Positions 6,176 to 12,452 of a DNA stretch of 28,889 bases are shown here, piece after piece. The notes under the pieces are model-generated. The model was not told the DNA's origin. It ran no database searches and saw nothing but the letters and a program-made list of their open reading frames with translations. Numbering within the stretch: the first letter of the stretch is position 1; the number at the start of each line of letters is the position of its first letter. The translations under genes and the position numbers were made by a program. The DNA is from a virus: the IMG/VR virus record IMGVR_UViG_3300017989_001665, positions 1-28,889 of that record. The stretch is one strand, 5' to 3'.

Positions 6176-6652
6176 ATGAACATTATTAAAAAGAACAGCG
6201 GTCACAAAATAGCAATGGTCAGCCATGCGAGAGCTTGTCAGAATAAAAATAATTATGAAGATGAAAATCTTCCAAAGGACAAGGCTACTCTGGTATTTTT
6301 CCTTATGAGAAAATGGCTGGAGATTGGAAATAAAAATGCATGGATCAGAGAGAGTATGGATCCTCCATTCAATGTGGAATCATTTTGCCCGTGTTTGTCC
6401 AGAGAAGACCTTCAAGAAAAATTCGAACATGGGAACTGGTGTCTCGGTCAGGCGTTTTATTACCTGAAGGATGGCAAGGGTTATTGCTTTATCAATCAGA
6501 TCAACGGCGGTGATGAATGGCTGGTTATCAGAAACTGTATTCAGTTTGAAAGTGTGACCATGGCGGCTGTAATACGGGACGGAAAATTTGAGGACTTTCT
6601 TGACCGGATCGAAAAGGCTACAGACAGCCAGTTAGCAAGACTGGAATACTAA
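6176..6652 (+). CDS. Unknown 158-residue protein
   Basis: A 158-residue alpha/beta protein with several Cys and aromatic residues (SFCPCLSRED, GNWCLGQAFYYL, GKGYCFINQINGGDEW). The alternating pattern YLKDGKGYCFINQINGGDEWLVI suggests a beta-sheet domain. No family recognised. The start follows AAGAGGGTGAATC, a weaker Shine-Dalgarno than its neighbours. Confidence 0.6.
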   Translation: MNIIKKNSGHKIAMVSHARACQNKNNYEDENLPKDKATLVFFLMRKWLEIGNKNAWIRESMDPPFNVESFCPCLSREDLQEKFEHGNWCLGQAFYYLKDGKGYCFINQINGGDEWLVIRNCIQFESVTMAAVIRDGKFEDFLDRIEKATDSQLARLEY

Positions 6653-6662
6653 GGAGAGGACA

Positions 6663-6893
6663 ATGCCAAAGAAACAGAACAAGGAAAAGAAAATTCGGGA
6701 ACTGGACAAAGAGATAAGAAAGACATTCCGTGAAATTTCGGACATCGGTTACGAGCTTTTCGATCTCTCAGGCGTAACATGGCAGGAGCAGGAGATACTT
6801 GAAGAACGGTTTAAGGACCTGCATGTAAAAAAGAACCGGTTAGTCAGAAAGTTCAAGCGTCTTACCGGGGAGGGAAAATACGATGCCTTATAA
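6663..6893 (+). CDS. Small coiled-coil protein
   Basis: A 76-residue, strongly charged protein predicted to form two antiparallel helices (about 4-32 and 40-70) around LSGVTWQEQ. AAGGAGAGG precedes the ATG. Its last 11 bases overlap the next gene in another frame. Function unknown. Confidence 0.55.
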   Translation: MPKKQNKEKKIRELDKEIRKTFREISDIGYELFDLSGVTWQEQEILEERFKDLHVKKNRLVRKFKRLTGEGKYDAL

Positions 6894-7374
6894 AATTGAA
6901 TGGAACGGCGGAGATTATAGCAACGTGGAACACGGAAGGTTTTATTGGGATGGCGAGTGCGGTCCATGCGGAAGGCCATCTGTAAAACGCAAAGGAGGGG
7001 TGAATAAAAATATACCGATTGTGGTTGATGCGTTTCTGGATTGCAGAGGGTATTCTCCGCAGTTGATCAGGATGCAGGGGTTATCTTTCATTGCTGGTGA
7101 GATTGTAGCGAAAGCATTGCACGACAGAATATCTTTCCTGCGGTGCAGTCATCCGGCAATAGGTTATGGTCCCGGCGGCAAGAAAACATACTTCTTGGTT
7201 CATCCCGGATTGATTGATCGTTTTATGACAGTATCCGGCTGGGGTGGTCGTAATGACAAGGAGAAGGGTCGGTCGGATGCCATAGGCGAAGTGGCATTGG
7301 CGATGATAGATTTAATTCCTTCGGCGGATGAATGCGAAAAGATGGCAGCCAGCATCAAGGAGAAAGCAAAATAA
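6883..7374 (+). CDS. Unknown 163-residue protein
   Basis: A 163-residue protein with a Gly/aromatic-rich N-terminus (EWNGGDYS, RFYWDGECGPCG), a CGPC pair near residue 27-30, a central helix with GLSFIAGEIVAKALHDRI, and a PGGKKTYFLVHPGLID strand region. No family recognised. Start at 6883 is supported by GGGGAGGG 10 bases upstream inside the previous gene, so the two are probably coupled. Confidence 0.55.
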   Translation: MPYKIEWNGGDYSNVEHGRFYWDGECGPCGRPSVKRKGGVNKNIPIVVDAFLDCRGYSPQLIRMQGLSFIAGEIVAKALHDRISFLRCSHPAIGYGPGGKKTYFLVHPGLIDRFMTVSGWGGRNDKEKGRSDAIGEVALAMIDLIPSADECEKMAASIKEKAK

Positions 7375-7387
7375 AGAGAGGTAAGCA

Positions 7388-7573
7388 ATGGCTAAGAAAT
7401 ATTATCAGGTCACTTTGACAGTGACGGTCGAAGAAAATGATCTTATCGAATCAGAACTGGATGTTGAAGGATGGATATGGAATCAGCTTCATGAAGAGAA
7501 TGAGTATATGGAACTTAATGCTATTAATGCAACAGAACATGTAAACCTTAAAAAGGAGGCGGGCTATGAATGA
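7388..7573 (+). CDS. Small acidic protein
   Basis: A 61-residue acidic protein starting with a beta strand (YYQVTLTVTVEEND) followed by helices. Its 3' end overlaps the next gene by 8 bases and contains that gene's Shine-Dalgarno AAAAGGAGGCG. Family unknown. Confidence 0.55.
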   Translation: MAKKYYQVTLTVTVEENDLIESELDVEGWIWNQLHEENEYMELNAINATEHVNLKKEAGYE

Positions 7574-7934
7574 CATAAGAAAGAAACTGATGGACATGGA
7601 CCGGGAAAAAATTTACAGCGCGATTCTAAAGCACGATTCAGAAAACGAGAATGATTATACTCGGGAGGGAATAACAGACCGAGAGGTGAGGATGTTTCGC
7701 ATAATAGGAATGCGCGGGATGGATGCCTTGTGGGTTGACGTAAAAGATTTGGCGAAGATGTTGAATCTGTCCGGCGAGACAGTCATGTCTATAGCGGAAG
7801 AATATTTTTCAATCTGCGAAAACTGCGGCAAGCGTATTACGGAATATGATATTAAAGTTTATCGGGACGGTGTAAATCATCCGGATGGCATTCCGTCATA
7901 TTGTGCAGATTGCGCGGAATTAGAATCAGCATAA
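7566..7934 (+). CDS. Two-domain protein: NENDY/GITD domain fused to a zinc ribbon
   Basis: A 122-residue protein that combines two modules seen separately nearby. Residues about 14-83 match the protein at 5088-5321 (NENDY, GITD, FR, LNLS, IA). Residues about 86-120 match the N-terminal zinc ribbon of the protein at 4529-4882 (CENCG, then a D-G pair, IPSYCADCAE). The four Cys of CENC and CADC probably bind zinc. This is a clear local case of domain fusion or fission. Function unknown; a small DNA- or protein-binding regulator is plausible. Confidence 0.65.
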   Translation: MNDIRKKLMDMDREKIYSAILKHDSENENDYTREGITDREVRMFRIIGMRGMDALWVDVKDLAKMLNLSGETVMSIAEEYFSICENCGKRITEYDIKVYRDGVNHPDGIPSYCADCAELESA

Positions 7935-7941
7935 ATAAAAC

Positions 7942-7954
7942 CGTCCACCACCAG
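7942..7954. repeat. CGTCCACCACC repeat, copy 2
   Basis: CGTCCACCACCAG followed by CCCCATAAAAAAGG, in the 43-base gap before the next gene. It shares CCACCACCAG with copy 1 and the AGCCCCA tail with copy 3. Confidence 0.5.
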
Positions 7955-7977
7955 CCCCATAAAAAAGGAGAGGCAAT

Positions 7978-8175
7978 ATGGATTACAAAACAAGAACAAC
8001 ATTAACAGAAAACAATGAAGGCAAATGGACGGTATCTGTTCAGGCATATGATAAGACCGTCTGGACAGGCGGGTATTATCATTCTTTTGGTGAGGCTTGT
8101 GCAGCTGCCGAGCGTGCAATAGGCGACGTTTATCAAATGATTGCAAGGCGCGAAGGAGGAGAAAAAAAATGTTGA
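7978..8175 (+). CDS. Small unknown protein
   Basis: A 65-residue protein with beta-strand character at the start (TRTTLTENNEGKWTVSVQAYDKTVW) followed by a helix containing HSFGEACAAAERAIGDVY. The strand-strand-helix pattern resembles small phage proteins that wrap a single sheet, but no family is recognised. AAAAAAGGAGAGG precedes the start; the 3' end carries the next gene's GAAGGAGGA. Confidence 0.55.
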   Translation: MDYKTRTTLTENNEGKWTVSVQAYDKTVWTGGYYHSFGEACAAAERAIGDVYQMIARREGGEKKC

Positions 8176-8459
8176 ACCTTTCAGACAGCATGCTCAAGGA
8201 ATTGAGAATTCTCAAAAGACATTCGGACGGCAAGATGGCATTCGGCATGAAGATCAAGGATAAGCCTCCGGTGTGCAGAACTGAAATGTTACTTAGCGTA
8301 GCTAATGAATTCGTTCAAAAAGGTTATGCAACATTCATGGATATTGATAAATCCAGAGTGAAGATAACCAAGGAGGGAGAAAAGCTCGTAGAAAAATTTT
8401 TTAATCGCAAGACATACAAGGCCGATAAGCGGTTTAATTATCTGGCACAGTCCAAGTAA
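8169..8459 (+). CDS. Winged-helix-like small protein
   Basis: A 96-residue protein. The start at ATG 8169 has AAGGAGGA 10 bases upstream; a longer frame from 8097 lies inside the upstream gene and is rejected. The pattern of a helical start (LSDSMLKELRILKR), a helix ending EFVQKGYATFMDIDKSRVKITKEGEKLVEKF resembles a winged helix-turn-helix: recognition helix, two-stranded wing and final helix. A transcription regulator is therefore possible, on fold pattern only. Confidence 0.5.
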   Translation: MLNLSDSMLKELRILKRHSDGKMAFGMKIKDKPPVCRTEMLLSVANEFVQKGYATFMDIDKSRVKITKEGEKLVEKFFNRKTYKADKRFNYLAQSK

Positions 8460-8476
8460 TAAAAAGGAGGGTAACA

Positions 8477-9139
8477 ATGAACGGAACAAAAAACGCAGAC
8501 AGGCCGAAGGAATTCGGACAGGTATGTGTATGGCCGGGAACGGTAGTGAAGACGGCGAGGGCTGAAGGAGACAGCGTAAAAGATTTCGAAGAGCATGTGC
8601 GAAAAGAATTTGGCGTGCGGGTAATGTATCTTGAGGAGATTACAACAGCCCCGGACATCGAGAATGGTAAACCTGTTGAAGGCACAGGCGGAAGGAATGA
8701 TTTGTTTTTCGCTGTACACAATGAGGACGTTGAAAAGTTCGCAGTGCCGAGGCTGTCGGTGGGAATCCGCTGGATAGGCGATGTCCTGTCAAAAGAAAAT
8801 TATCTGAGTCCAATATATCCGGAGAGGGTATTTGAGTACGTTTTGAGAAAAGATGTGCTTACGAAATACGCGGATGATGATGGCGAAGATGATGATTGTG
8901 ATTCCTACTTCGAAGACATTGAGCGTCTGGAAGAAATCCGTGAAAGGATGCATGAGCTTCTGGAGGAGGCCGAAGAAATAGTTCGTAATTTCGAAGGCGG
9001 CGATATGGCATACCAGAGGGCGAAGAGTTACTGGCTGGCACATATCAAAACGGCATTGGACGATGAGCATGATTATCTTGGCGGTTCAATGGTAACCATG
9101 GAGGACACTATTAACGAGATGGAGAAAGTAAACCAGTAA
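8477..9139 (+). CDS. Unknown acidic protein with helical tail
   Basis: A 220-residue protein, the largest of the accessory set. The N-terminal half is mixed alpha/beta (FGVRVMYLEEITT, NDLFFAVHNEDVEKFAVPRL). A very acidic linker (about 133-147, DDDGEDDDCD) leads to a long helical C-terminal part (EEIRERMHELLEEAEEIVRNF). It is the first gene in the window with the ribosome binding context GGAGGGTAAC. No enzyme motif is visible. Confidence 0.55.
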   Translation: MNGTKNADRPKEFGQVCVWPGTVVKTARAEGDSVKDFEEHVRKEFGVRVMYLEEITTAPDIENGKPVEGTGGRNDLFFAVHNEDVEKFAVPRLSVGIRWIGDVLSKENYLSPIYPERVFEYVLRKDVLTKYADDDGEDDDCDSYFEDIERLEEIRERMHELLEEAEEIVRNFEGGDMAYQRAKSYWLAHIKTALDDEHDYLGGSMVTMEDTINEMEKVNQ

Positions 9140-9163
9140 AAACAGAAAGGAGTAACAGAAAGC

Positions 9164-9409
9164 ATGATTTGTGTAATGGCAAAAATCAGGAGAGGTGAGT
9201 TCACTGTAGGTGGTCAGAAATTCGAACCTGTCGAAATGAACAGGCTGTTCGATGTGCCCGTAGACAACGTGGCGACAGCAGAAAAGGAGGTAAAAAAACA
9301 GATCGAAAAAATAAATAAAACTGGACGGCAGGGAAACTACGAGTATATCGGTCCCTGTAAAATGGCAGACAGCGGTGTTCAGCCCAAAGTCAAAGCCAAG
9401 GCTGAGTAA
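9164..9409 (+). CDS. Small unknown protein
   Basis: An 81-residue protein with strands (EFTVGGQKFEPVE) and a charged helix (VATAEKEVKKQIEKINK). AAAGGAG lies 11 bases before the ATG at 9164; a second ATG at 9176 is possible. No family recognised. Confidence 0.5.
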   Translation: MICVMAKIRRGEFTVGGQKFEPVEMNRLFDVPVDNVATAEKEVKKQIEKINKTGRQGNYEYIGPCKMADSGVQPKVKAKAE

Positions 9410-9442
9410 CTCAAAACGAAACAGAGAAAGGAGAAGAAACAG

Positions 9443-9763
9443 ATGGCGAAAAAAACAGGAAAAGGATCAAGCAACAAAGCCCCGAGCGCAACAAATCAGG
9501 AACCCAAGACAGACCCGAAACCTCCGGCACCGAAGACAAGCGAAGTCGTTTTCGAAAAAAAGGAAACGAAGACTCTGGTGATTGAAGATGACTCCAAGAA
9601 ACGGGCCATTTTTATCAAGGAGAAAGGCGAGAGAAAATCGTTGGTCATCCTTCGTTTTGCAAAGCAGCTTTATGTCAAAATGTCGGATGAGCAGCGCAAG
9701 GAGGTCGCGGAGGCATCCCTGAATGCAGTCATAAGCTCATTCAATAAACAGGGATGGAAGTAA
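9443..9763 (+). CDS. Small protein with disordered Lys/Pro-rich start
   Basis: A 106-residue protein whose first about 33 residues are Lys/Pro/Thr/Ser-rich and probably disordered, followed by a compact alpha/beta part (about 35-106) with strands EVVFEKKE and KTLVIEDD and a C-terminal helix. AAAGGAG precedes the start. Hairpin H3 begins 8 bases after its stop. Family unknown. Confidence 0.5.
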   Translation: MAKKTGKGSSNKAPSATNQEPKTDPKPPAPKTSEVVFEKKETKTLVIEDDSKKRAIFIKEKGERKSLVILRFAKQLYVKMSDEQRKEVAEASLNAVISSFNKQGWK

Positions 9764-9770
9764 CAGCGGT

Positions 9771-9821
9771 TTAATTACTGCTAGGGCCTACCAGCAATGG
9801 TAGGTCCACTGGAGTAATTAA
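9771..9821 (+). ncRNA. Bulged hairpin H3 (same family as H1 and H2)
   Basis: Outer stem TTAATTACT (9771-9779)/AGTAATTAA (9813-9821), extendable by three pairs with wobbles, a 4/5 internal loop (GCTA and ACTGG), and a 9-bp inner stem GGGCCTACC (9784-9792)/GGTAGGTCC (9799-9807) with loop AGCAAT. The core CAATGGTAGG is shared with H1. It lies in the 83-base gap between two small genes and has no U-tract. Confidence 0.6.
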
Positions 9822-9846
9822 GCTCCCATAAAAGGAGGCGAAAAAA

Positions 9847-10077
9847 ATGGACGCAGGAATAGAGCTTTGTTCTTTATGTGATTATGAGCTTTATAATTTG
9901 CTGGATAGTCTCATAGCAAAAAAGCAACGGTACTACGAGATGACAGCATTGGGCAAAGACGAAAAGCTCATGGAGATGCTTCGAGATGTTTATCATCTGG
10001 ATATCGAAAAAATAGATTTGGATATTCAGCGTGTCGAAGAAGAACTGGACATTCGATTTTCGGAAGAGACCTATTAA
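9847..10077 (+). CDS. Small acidic helical protein
   Basis: A 76-residue protein predicted to be mostly helical, with two Cys near the N-terminus (ELCSLCDYE), too few for a normal zinc site. AAAAGGAGGCGAAA precedes the start, just downstream of hairpin H3. No family recognised. Confidence 0.5.
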   Translation: MDAGIELCSLCDYELYNLLDSLIAKKQRYYEMTALGKDEKLMEMLRDVYHLDIEKIDLDIQRVEEELDIRFSEETY

Positions 10078-10092
10078 CAAAAGGAGGCGAAA

Positions 10093-10392
10093 ATGAAAAA
10101 CAAAATAGCGACTAATCGGCTTCTTGATTCGGTATGGACATTAGAATACCAAGAACTGAACACGGGTGAAATAGAAATCATTTCGTATTCAAGGGATAAC
10201 CCATACGGATATGATCGGGAAAGAGAAGTGCCAATGGTCAGGCTTGTTGAGGAAGACCCGAACAGGACCGTGAAGGCAGTAAGGTTTGCAGAATACGAAC
10301 AATTCGGACGTTGCACGAAGTGGGGTGAGTCTATTCCTGTTGCAAATCCAAAGCCAGTTTTTCAGTATCCATATCAGGGTCAGGTACAATGA
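10093..10392 (+). CDS. Small unknown protein
   Basis: A 99-residue beta-rich, polar protein (VWTLEYQELNTGEIEIISYSRD). AAAAGGAGGCGAAA precedes the start. It overlaps the next gene by ATGA. No family or catalytic motif recognised. Confidence 0.5.
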   Translation: MKNKIATNRLLDSVWTLEYQELNTGEIEIISYSRDNPYGYDREREVPMVRLVEEDPNRTVKAVRFAEYEQFGRCTKWGESIPVANPKPVFQYPYQGQVQ

Positions 10393-10772
10393 AAAAAAGA
10401 AGACAAAAAAAGCCTACATTCATTGAGAGAAAGATACTGATGAAGTATCTCAATCTTAGGCGAGTAGAATGTAAGGTTAAAGAAATGTCAGCATTGCTGA
10501 ATGAAAATTATTATGAAGCTGTTATCGCAAATGCAGAACGAAAAATTGTTCATACTATCCAAAGAGAGCTGGCAACCTTTTCGAATGAACATCTGCAATC
10601 CATAACGGCACATTACATAGAAAGGGCTAATGAAGAAATAGACGTTTATACAAAAAAGCGACATAGGAAAATCGAGGAAGAAAGAAAGGCGTATTGCAAA
10701 CAAAAAAGGAGGCGCGATGACGAAGAAACAGGAACCGAAAAGAAAAGCAGCCATGCTGGCAAAGTGTCATGA
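10389..10772 (+). CDS. Basic coiled-coil protein
   Basis: A 127-residue protein with a basic start and end and a long central helical region (about 25-110). Its last 56 bases overlap the next gene in another frame, so the C-terminal 18 residues are encoded across that gene's start and Shine-Dalgarno. Function unknown; nucleic-acid binding is possible from charge. Confidence 0.5.
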   Translation: MKKRRQKKPTFIERKILMKYLNLRRVECKVKEMSALLNENYYEAVIANAERKIVHTIQRELATFSNEHLQSITAHYIERANEEIDVYTKKRHRKIEEERKAYCKQKRRRDDEETGTEKKSSHAGKVS

Positions 10773-11001
10773 CTGCATGGGACATTATGCTGATGGCATG
10801 GTTGACTGCGAGAACGTTGGATGTCCTTTATATTCATGGATGCCTTACAGAGAAAAAGATGCAGACCTTGAATGGATGAAGTACAATCCAAAGCGTAAAG
10901 GTAAAGTAGTTAAGGAGAAAAAGAAACTTACTCCAGAGCAGCGTGAAATACTGAGTAAGCGCATGAAAAAGACAAGGAGAAAGTTAAAGAAAGGAAATTA
11001 G
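10717..11001 (+). CDS. Small zinc-finger-like basic protein
   Basis: A 94-residue protein with CHDCMG (17-22) and CENVGCPLY, giving four Cys in a C-x2-C...C-x4-C arrangement that probably binds zinc. The C-terminus is a strongly basic helix (EKKKLTPEQREILSKRMKKTRRKLKKG). Short proteins with this CxxCMG...DCxxxxCPLY layout recur in phages, but I cannot name a characterised member. AAAAGGAGGCGCG is immediately before the start. Confidence 0.55.
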   Translation: MTKKQEPKRKAAMLAKCHDCMGHYADGMVDCENVGCPLYSWMPYREKDADLEWMKYNPKRKGKVVKEKKKLTPEQREILSKRMKKTRRKLKKGN

Positions 11002-11004
11002 TTC

Positions 11005-11415
11005 ATGGCACCGAAGAGACAGCCCAAGCGATTCAAAAAAAGAGAGCGCATGAAAAAAGGCATGGAGCTGCGGCGTCTGGCTCAGGATGCGGTAAGTAAG
11101 ATTGACGAAACGGCACAAGTTCAGTGGGGGTGGGATCAAGGACATATGCTGATAGTAATATTTAAGCGCAGGGATATACTTGATGAAGCAAAAAAACATG
11201 CATCAGTCGGATGCAAGCCCGGGCACTACAGCGTACCAATGGCTACAGATTTCATTCATAAGAAAGAAACTGAGGCGAAGGATGAGCTGAAAAAAGCAAT
11301 CAGGACTGCCATTGGCAAAGATACTCCGGTAGCGATACATGCATATAATCGGGCTTATGAAGATGTGCTCGGCGTTAAACATGTAGGAGGAGGCGATGTC
11401 AGGAATATTAAATGA
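11005..11415 (+). CDS. Unknown basic protein
   Basis: A 136-residue protein with a basic N-terminus (KRQPKRFKKRERMKK), a central part containing HMLIVIFKRRDILDEAKKH and a final helix. The start at 11005 follows AAAGGAAATTAGTTC. The 3' end overlaps the next gene by 20 bases and supplies its GGAGGAGGCG ribosome binding site. No family recognised. Confidence 0.5.
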   Translation: MAPKRQPKRFKKRERMKKGMELRRLAQDAVSKIDETAQVQWGWDQGHMLIVIFKRRDILDEAKKHASVGCKPGHYSVPMATDFIHKKETEAKDELKKAIRTAIGKDTPVAIHAYNRAYEDVLGVKHVGGGDVRNIK

Positions 11416-11740
11416 TGTTCTGGACAGATGTTATGGATACGGTGGACCACTACTGAGCAGCGACCGTGAGGCAATTCAGGAATACGTCAGGCAGCCAAGC
11501 GAGGAAGGATGGAACAGAATAAAGGATGTCGTGGTCAATCCTAATTACGGACTGGGACTGAGTGTTGAAAATGCTCTGGTCGGATGGATGCTAAATCTGG
11601 ATGCTTCTGTCTTTTCAAGAGAGAACATGCGTCAGCAAATTATCAATCGAAGGATTCAGCCACCCAGCGGATTCAATCTGGTGCAAGCTTTAAAATTCGT
11701 AACAGCAAGGTATGAAAAACAGAAAGGCAATCGGGCGTAG
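11396..11740 (+). CDS. Unknown protein, last gene of the accessory set
   Basis: A 114-residue mostly helical protein (LNDVLDRCYGYGGPLLSSDREAI at the start). It ends just before the 712-nt non-coding region; the long hairpin there starts 8 bases after the stop codon. No family recognised. Confidence 0.55.
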   Translation: MSGILNDVLDRCYGYGGPLLSSDREAIQEYVRQPSEEGWNRIKDVVVNPNYGLGLSVENALVGWMLNLDASVFSRENMRQQIINRRIQPPSGFNLVQALKFVTARYEKQKGNRA

Positions 11741-11748
11741 CCAGTGAT

Positions 11749-11857
11749 TTTCCTTTCCGGCATACAGCCGATAGAACCAGATAATGCGGACAGGGTTTTA
11801 AGATTCGCCTCTTTTTTACCTGTTTGTGGTTCTGTCGGTTGTATGCTGGGAAGGAAA
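11749..11857 (+). repeat. 31-bp uninterrupted inverted repeat (long hairpin)
   Basis: 11749-11779 pairs with 11827-11857 over 31 consecutive positions with no mismatch, using four G-U wobbles. A second stem, ACAGG (11790-11794)/CCTGT (11819-11823), extends it towards a 24-nt apical loop. The wobbles mean the element is a better hairpin as RNA than as DNA, which favours selection at the RNA level. Confidence 0.7.
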
Positions 11858-12076
11858 GCGCAATTAAGCAGCGATACTTCAGTGAATGAACAAGGGTTAA
11901 GCATACGACATTAAAAAAGAAACCGGCTACAAAATGATACATAAAGAAAGGGGTGATATACCTAAGACAACAGCGACGCGGACTTCTTTAATAAAATTGG
12001 ATAGATAACTTTTCTATGAGCAAACTTTTTCAAGAAAGATACTAAGTGCTATTAAAAGTATGGAGCCGGTATTGTT

Positions 12077-12174
12077 GCATGGTTCGGTAATGATTTCATG
12101 CGGGTAGGTTCCCTATGAAGAAAAACGGCGTTTTGAAAACGCATGGTTCAGTAATGATTTCAGCCGGATAGGTT
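12077..12174 (+). repeat. Two-copy direct repeat, 34 nt, period 64
   Basis: Copy 1 (12077-12110) and copy 2 (12141-12174) match at 30 of 34 positions, starting GCATGGTTC and including GTAATGATTTCA and TAGGTT. Between them lies GCGTT/AACGC, a short hairpin. Copy 1 is flanked by GGAGCC/GGTTCC pairing, while copy 2 can form AAAAC/GTTTT around GGTT/AGCC. Confidence 0.55.
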
Positions 12175-12395
12175 TTGTATGGCGACAACATACAAATAGA
12201 ATGATCTTCTTTCTTTACCGGTACCTAATACTGCAGCATTATTTTTGCATTATGGCTGTACATCATACAGCAATTTTATATAATGCGTAGTACCTTAGTA
12301 CATAGTAAATCTTACGTTCTATTATTTTGATTGATTGAATATGAAGACGAATTGTCTTTAATCAAATTTATTAAAAGGCAATGTATTGAATCAAC

Positions 12396-12412
12396 AGGTA
12401 ATTTAATTACCT
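12396..12412. promoter_or_regulatory. Palindromic operator-like site before the RavA-like gene
   Basis: AGGTAATT-T-AATTACCT is a perfect 8-bp inverted repeat with a one-base centre, 40 bases before the start codon at 12453. The single-base centre is typical of a dimeric protein-binding site more than an RNA hairpin. No sharp -10/-35 pair overlaps it that I would defend. Confidence 0.4.
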
Positions 12413-12452
12413 TAAAAAACTGGAAAAAGAACCAGAGAAAGGAAAGGGTAAC

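Larger units (their letters stand above)
11741..12452 (+). ncRNA. Large structured non-coding region (candidate RNA, leader or origin)
   Basis: No credible gene on either strand over 712 nt, in a genome where gaps are usually under 100. It contains: an uninterrupted 31-bp stem (11749-11857); a 34-nt repeat in two copies (12077-12110, 12141-12174), the first inside a two-tier stem GGAGCC (12062-12067)/GGTTCC (12107-12112) with GCATG/CATGC; TTTGTATG/CATACAAA just downstream; GCATTAT (12247-12253)/ATAATGC (12280-12286) enclosing GCTGTA/TACAGC; TTGATT (12331-12336)/AATCAA (12360-12365) enclosing AAGAC/GTCTT; and a palindrome at 12396-12412. It may be a large non-coding RNA, a long regulatory leader of the RavA-like gene, or a replication origin. 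I recognise no known RNA family. Confidence 0.45.

Noticed and set aside
11749-11857. Retron msd-like hairpin
   Set aside because: The stem length would fit, but there is no reverse transcriptase in the window.
11934-12008. 24-codon open frame in the non-coding region
   Set aside because: No ribosome binding site before its ATG and no feature that sets it above chance.
12279-12286. Promoter with the -10 box TATAAT in the non-coding region
   Set aside because: No acceptable -35 box lies at 16-18 bases, and the bases are part of the GCATTAT/ATAATGC stem.
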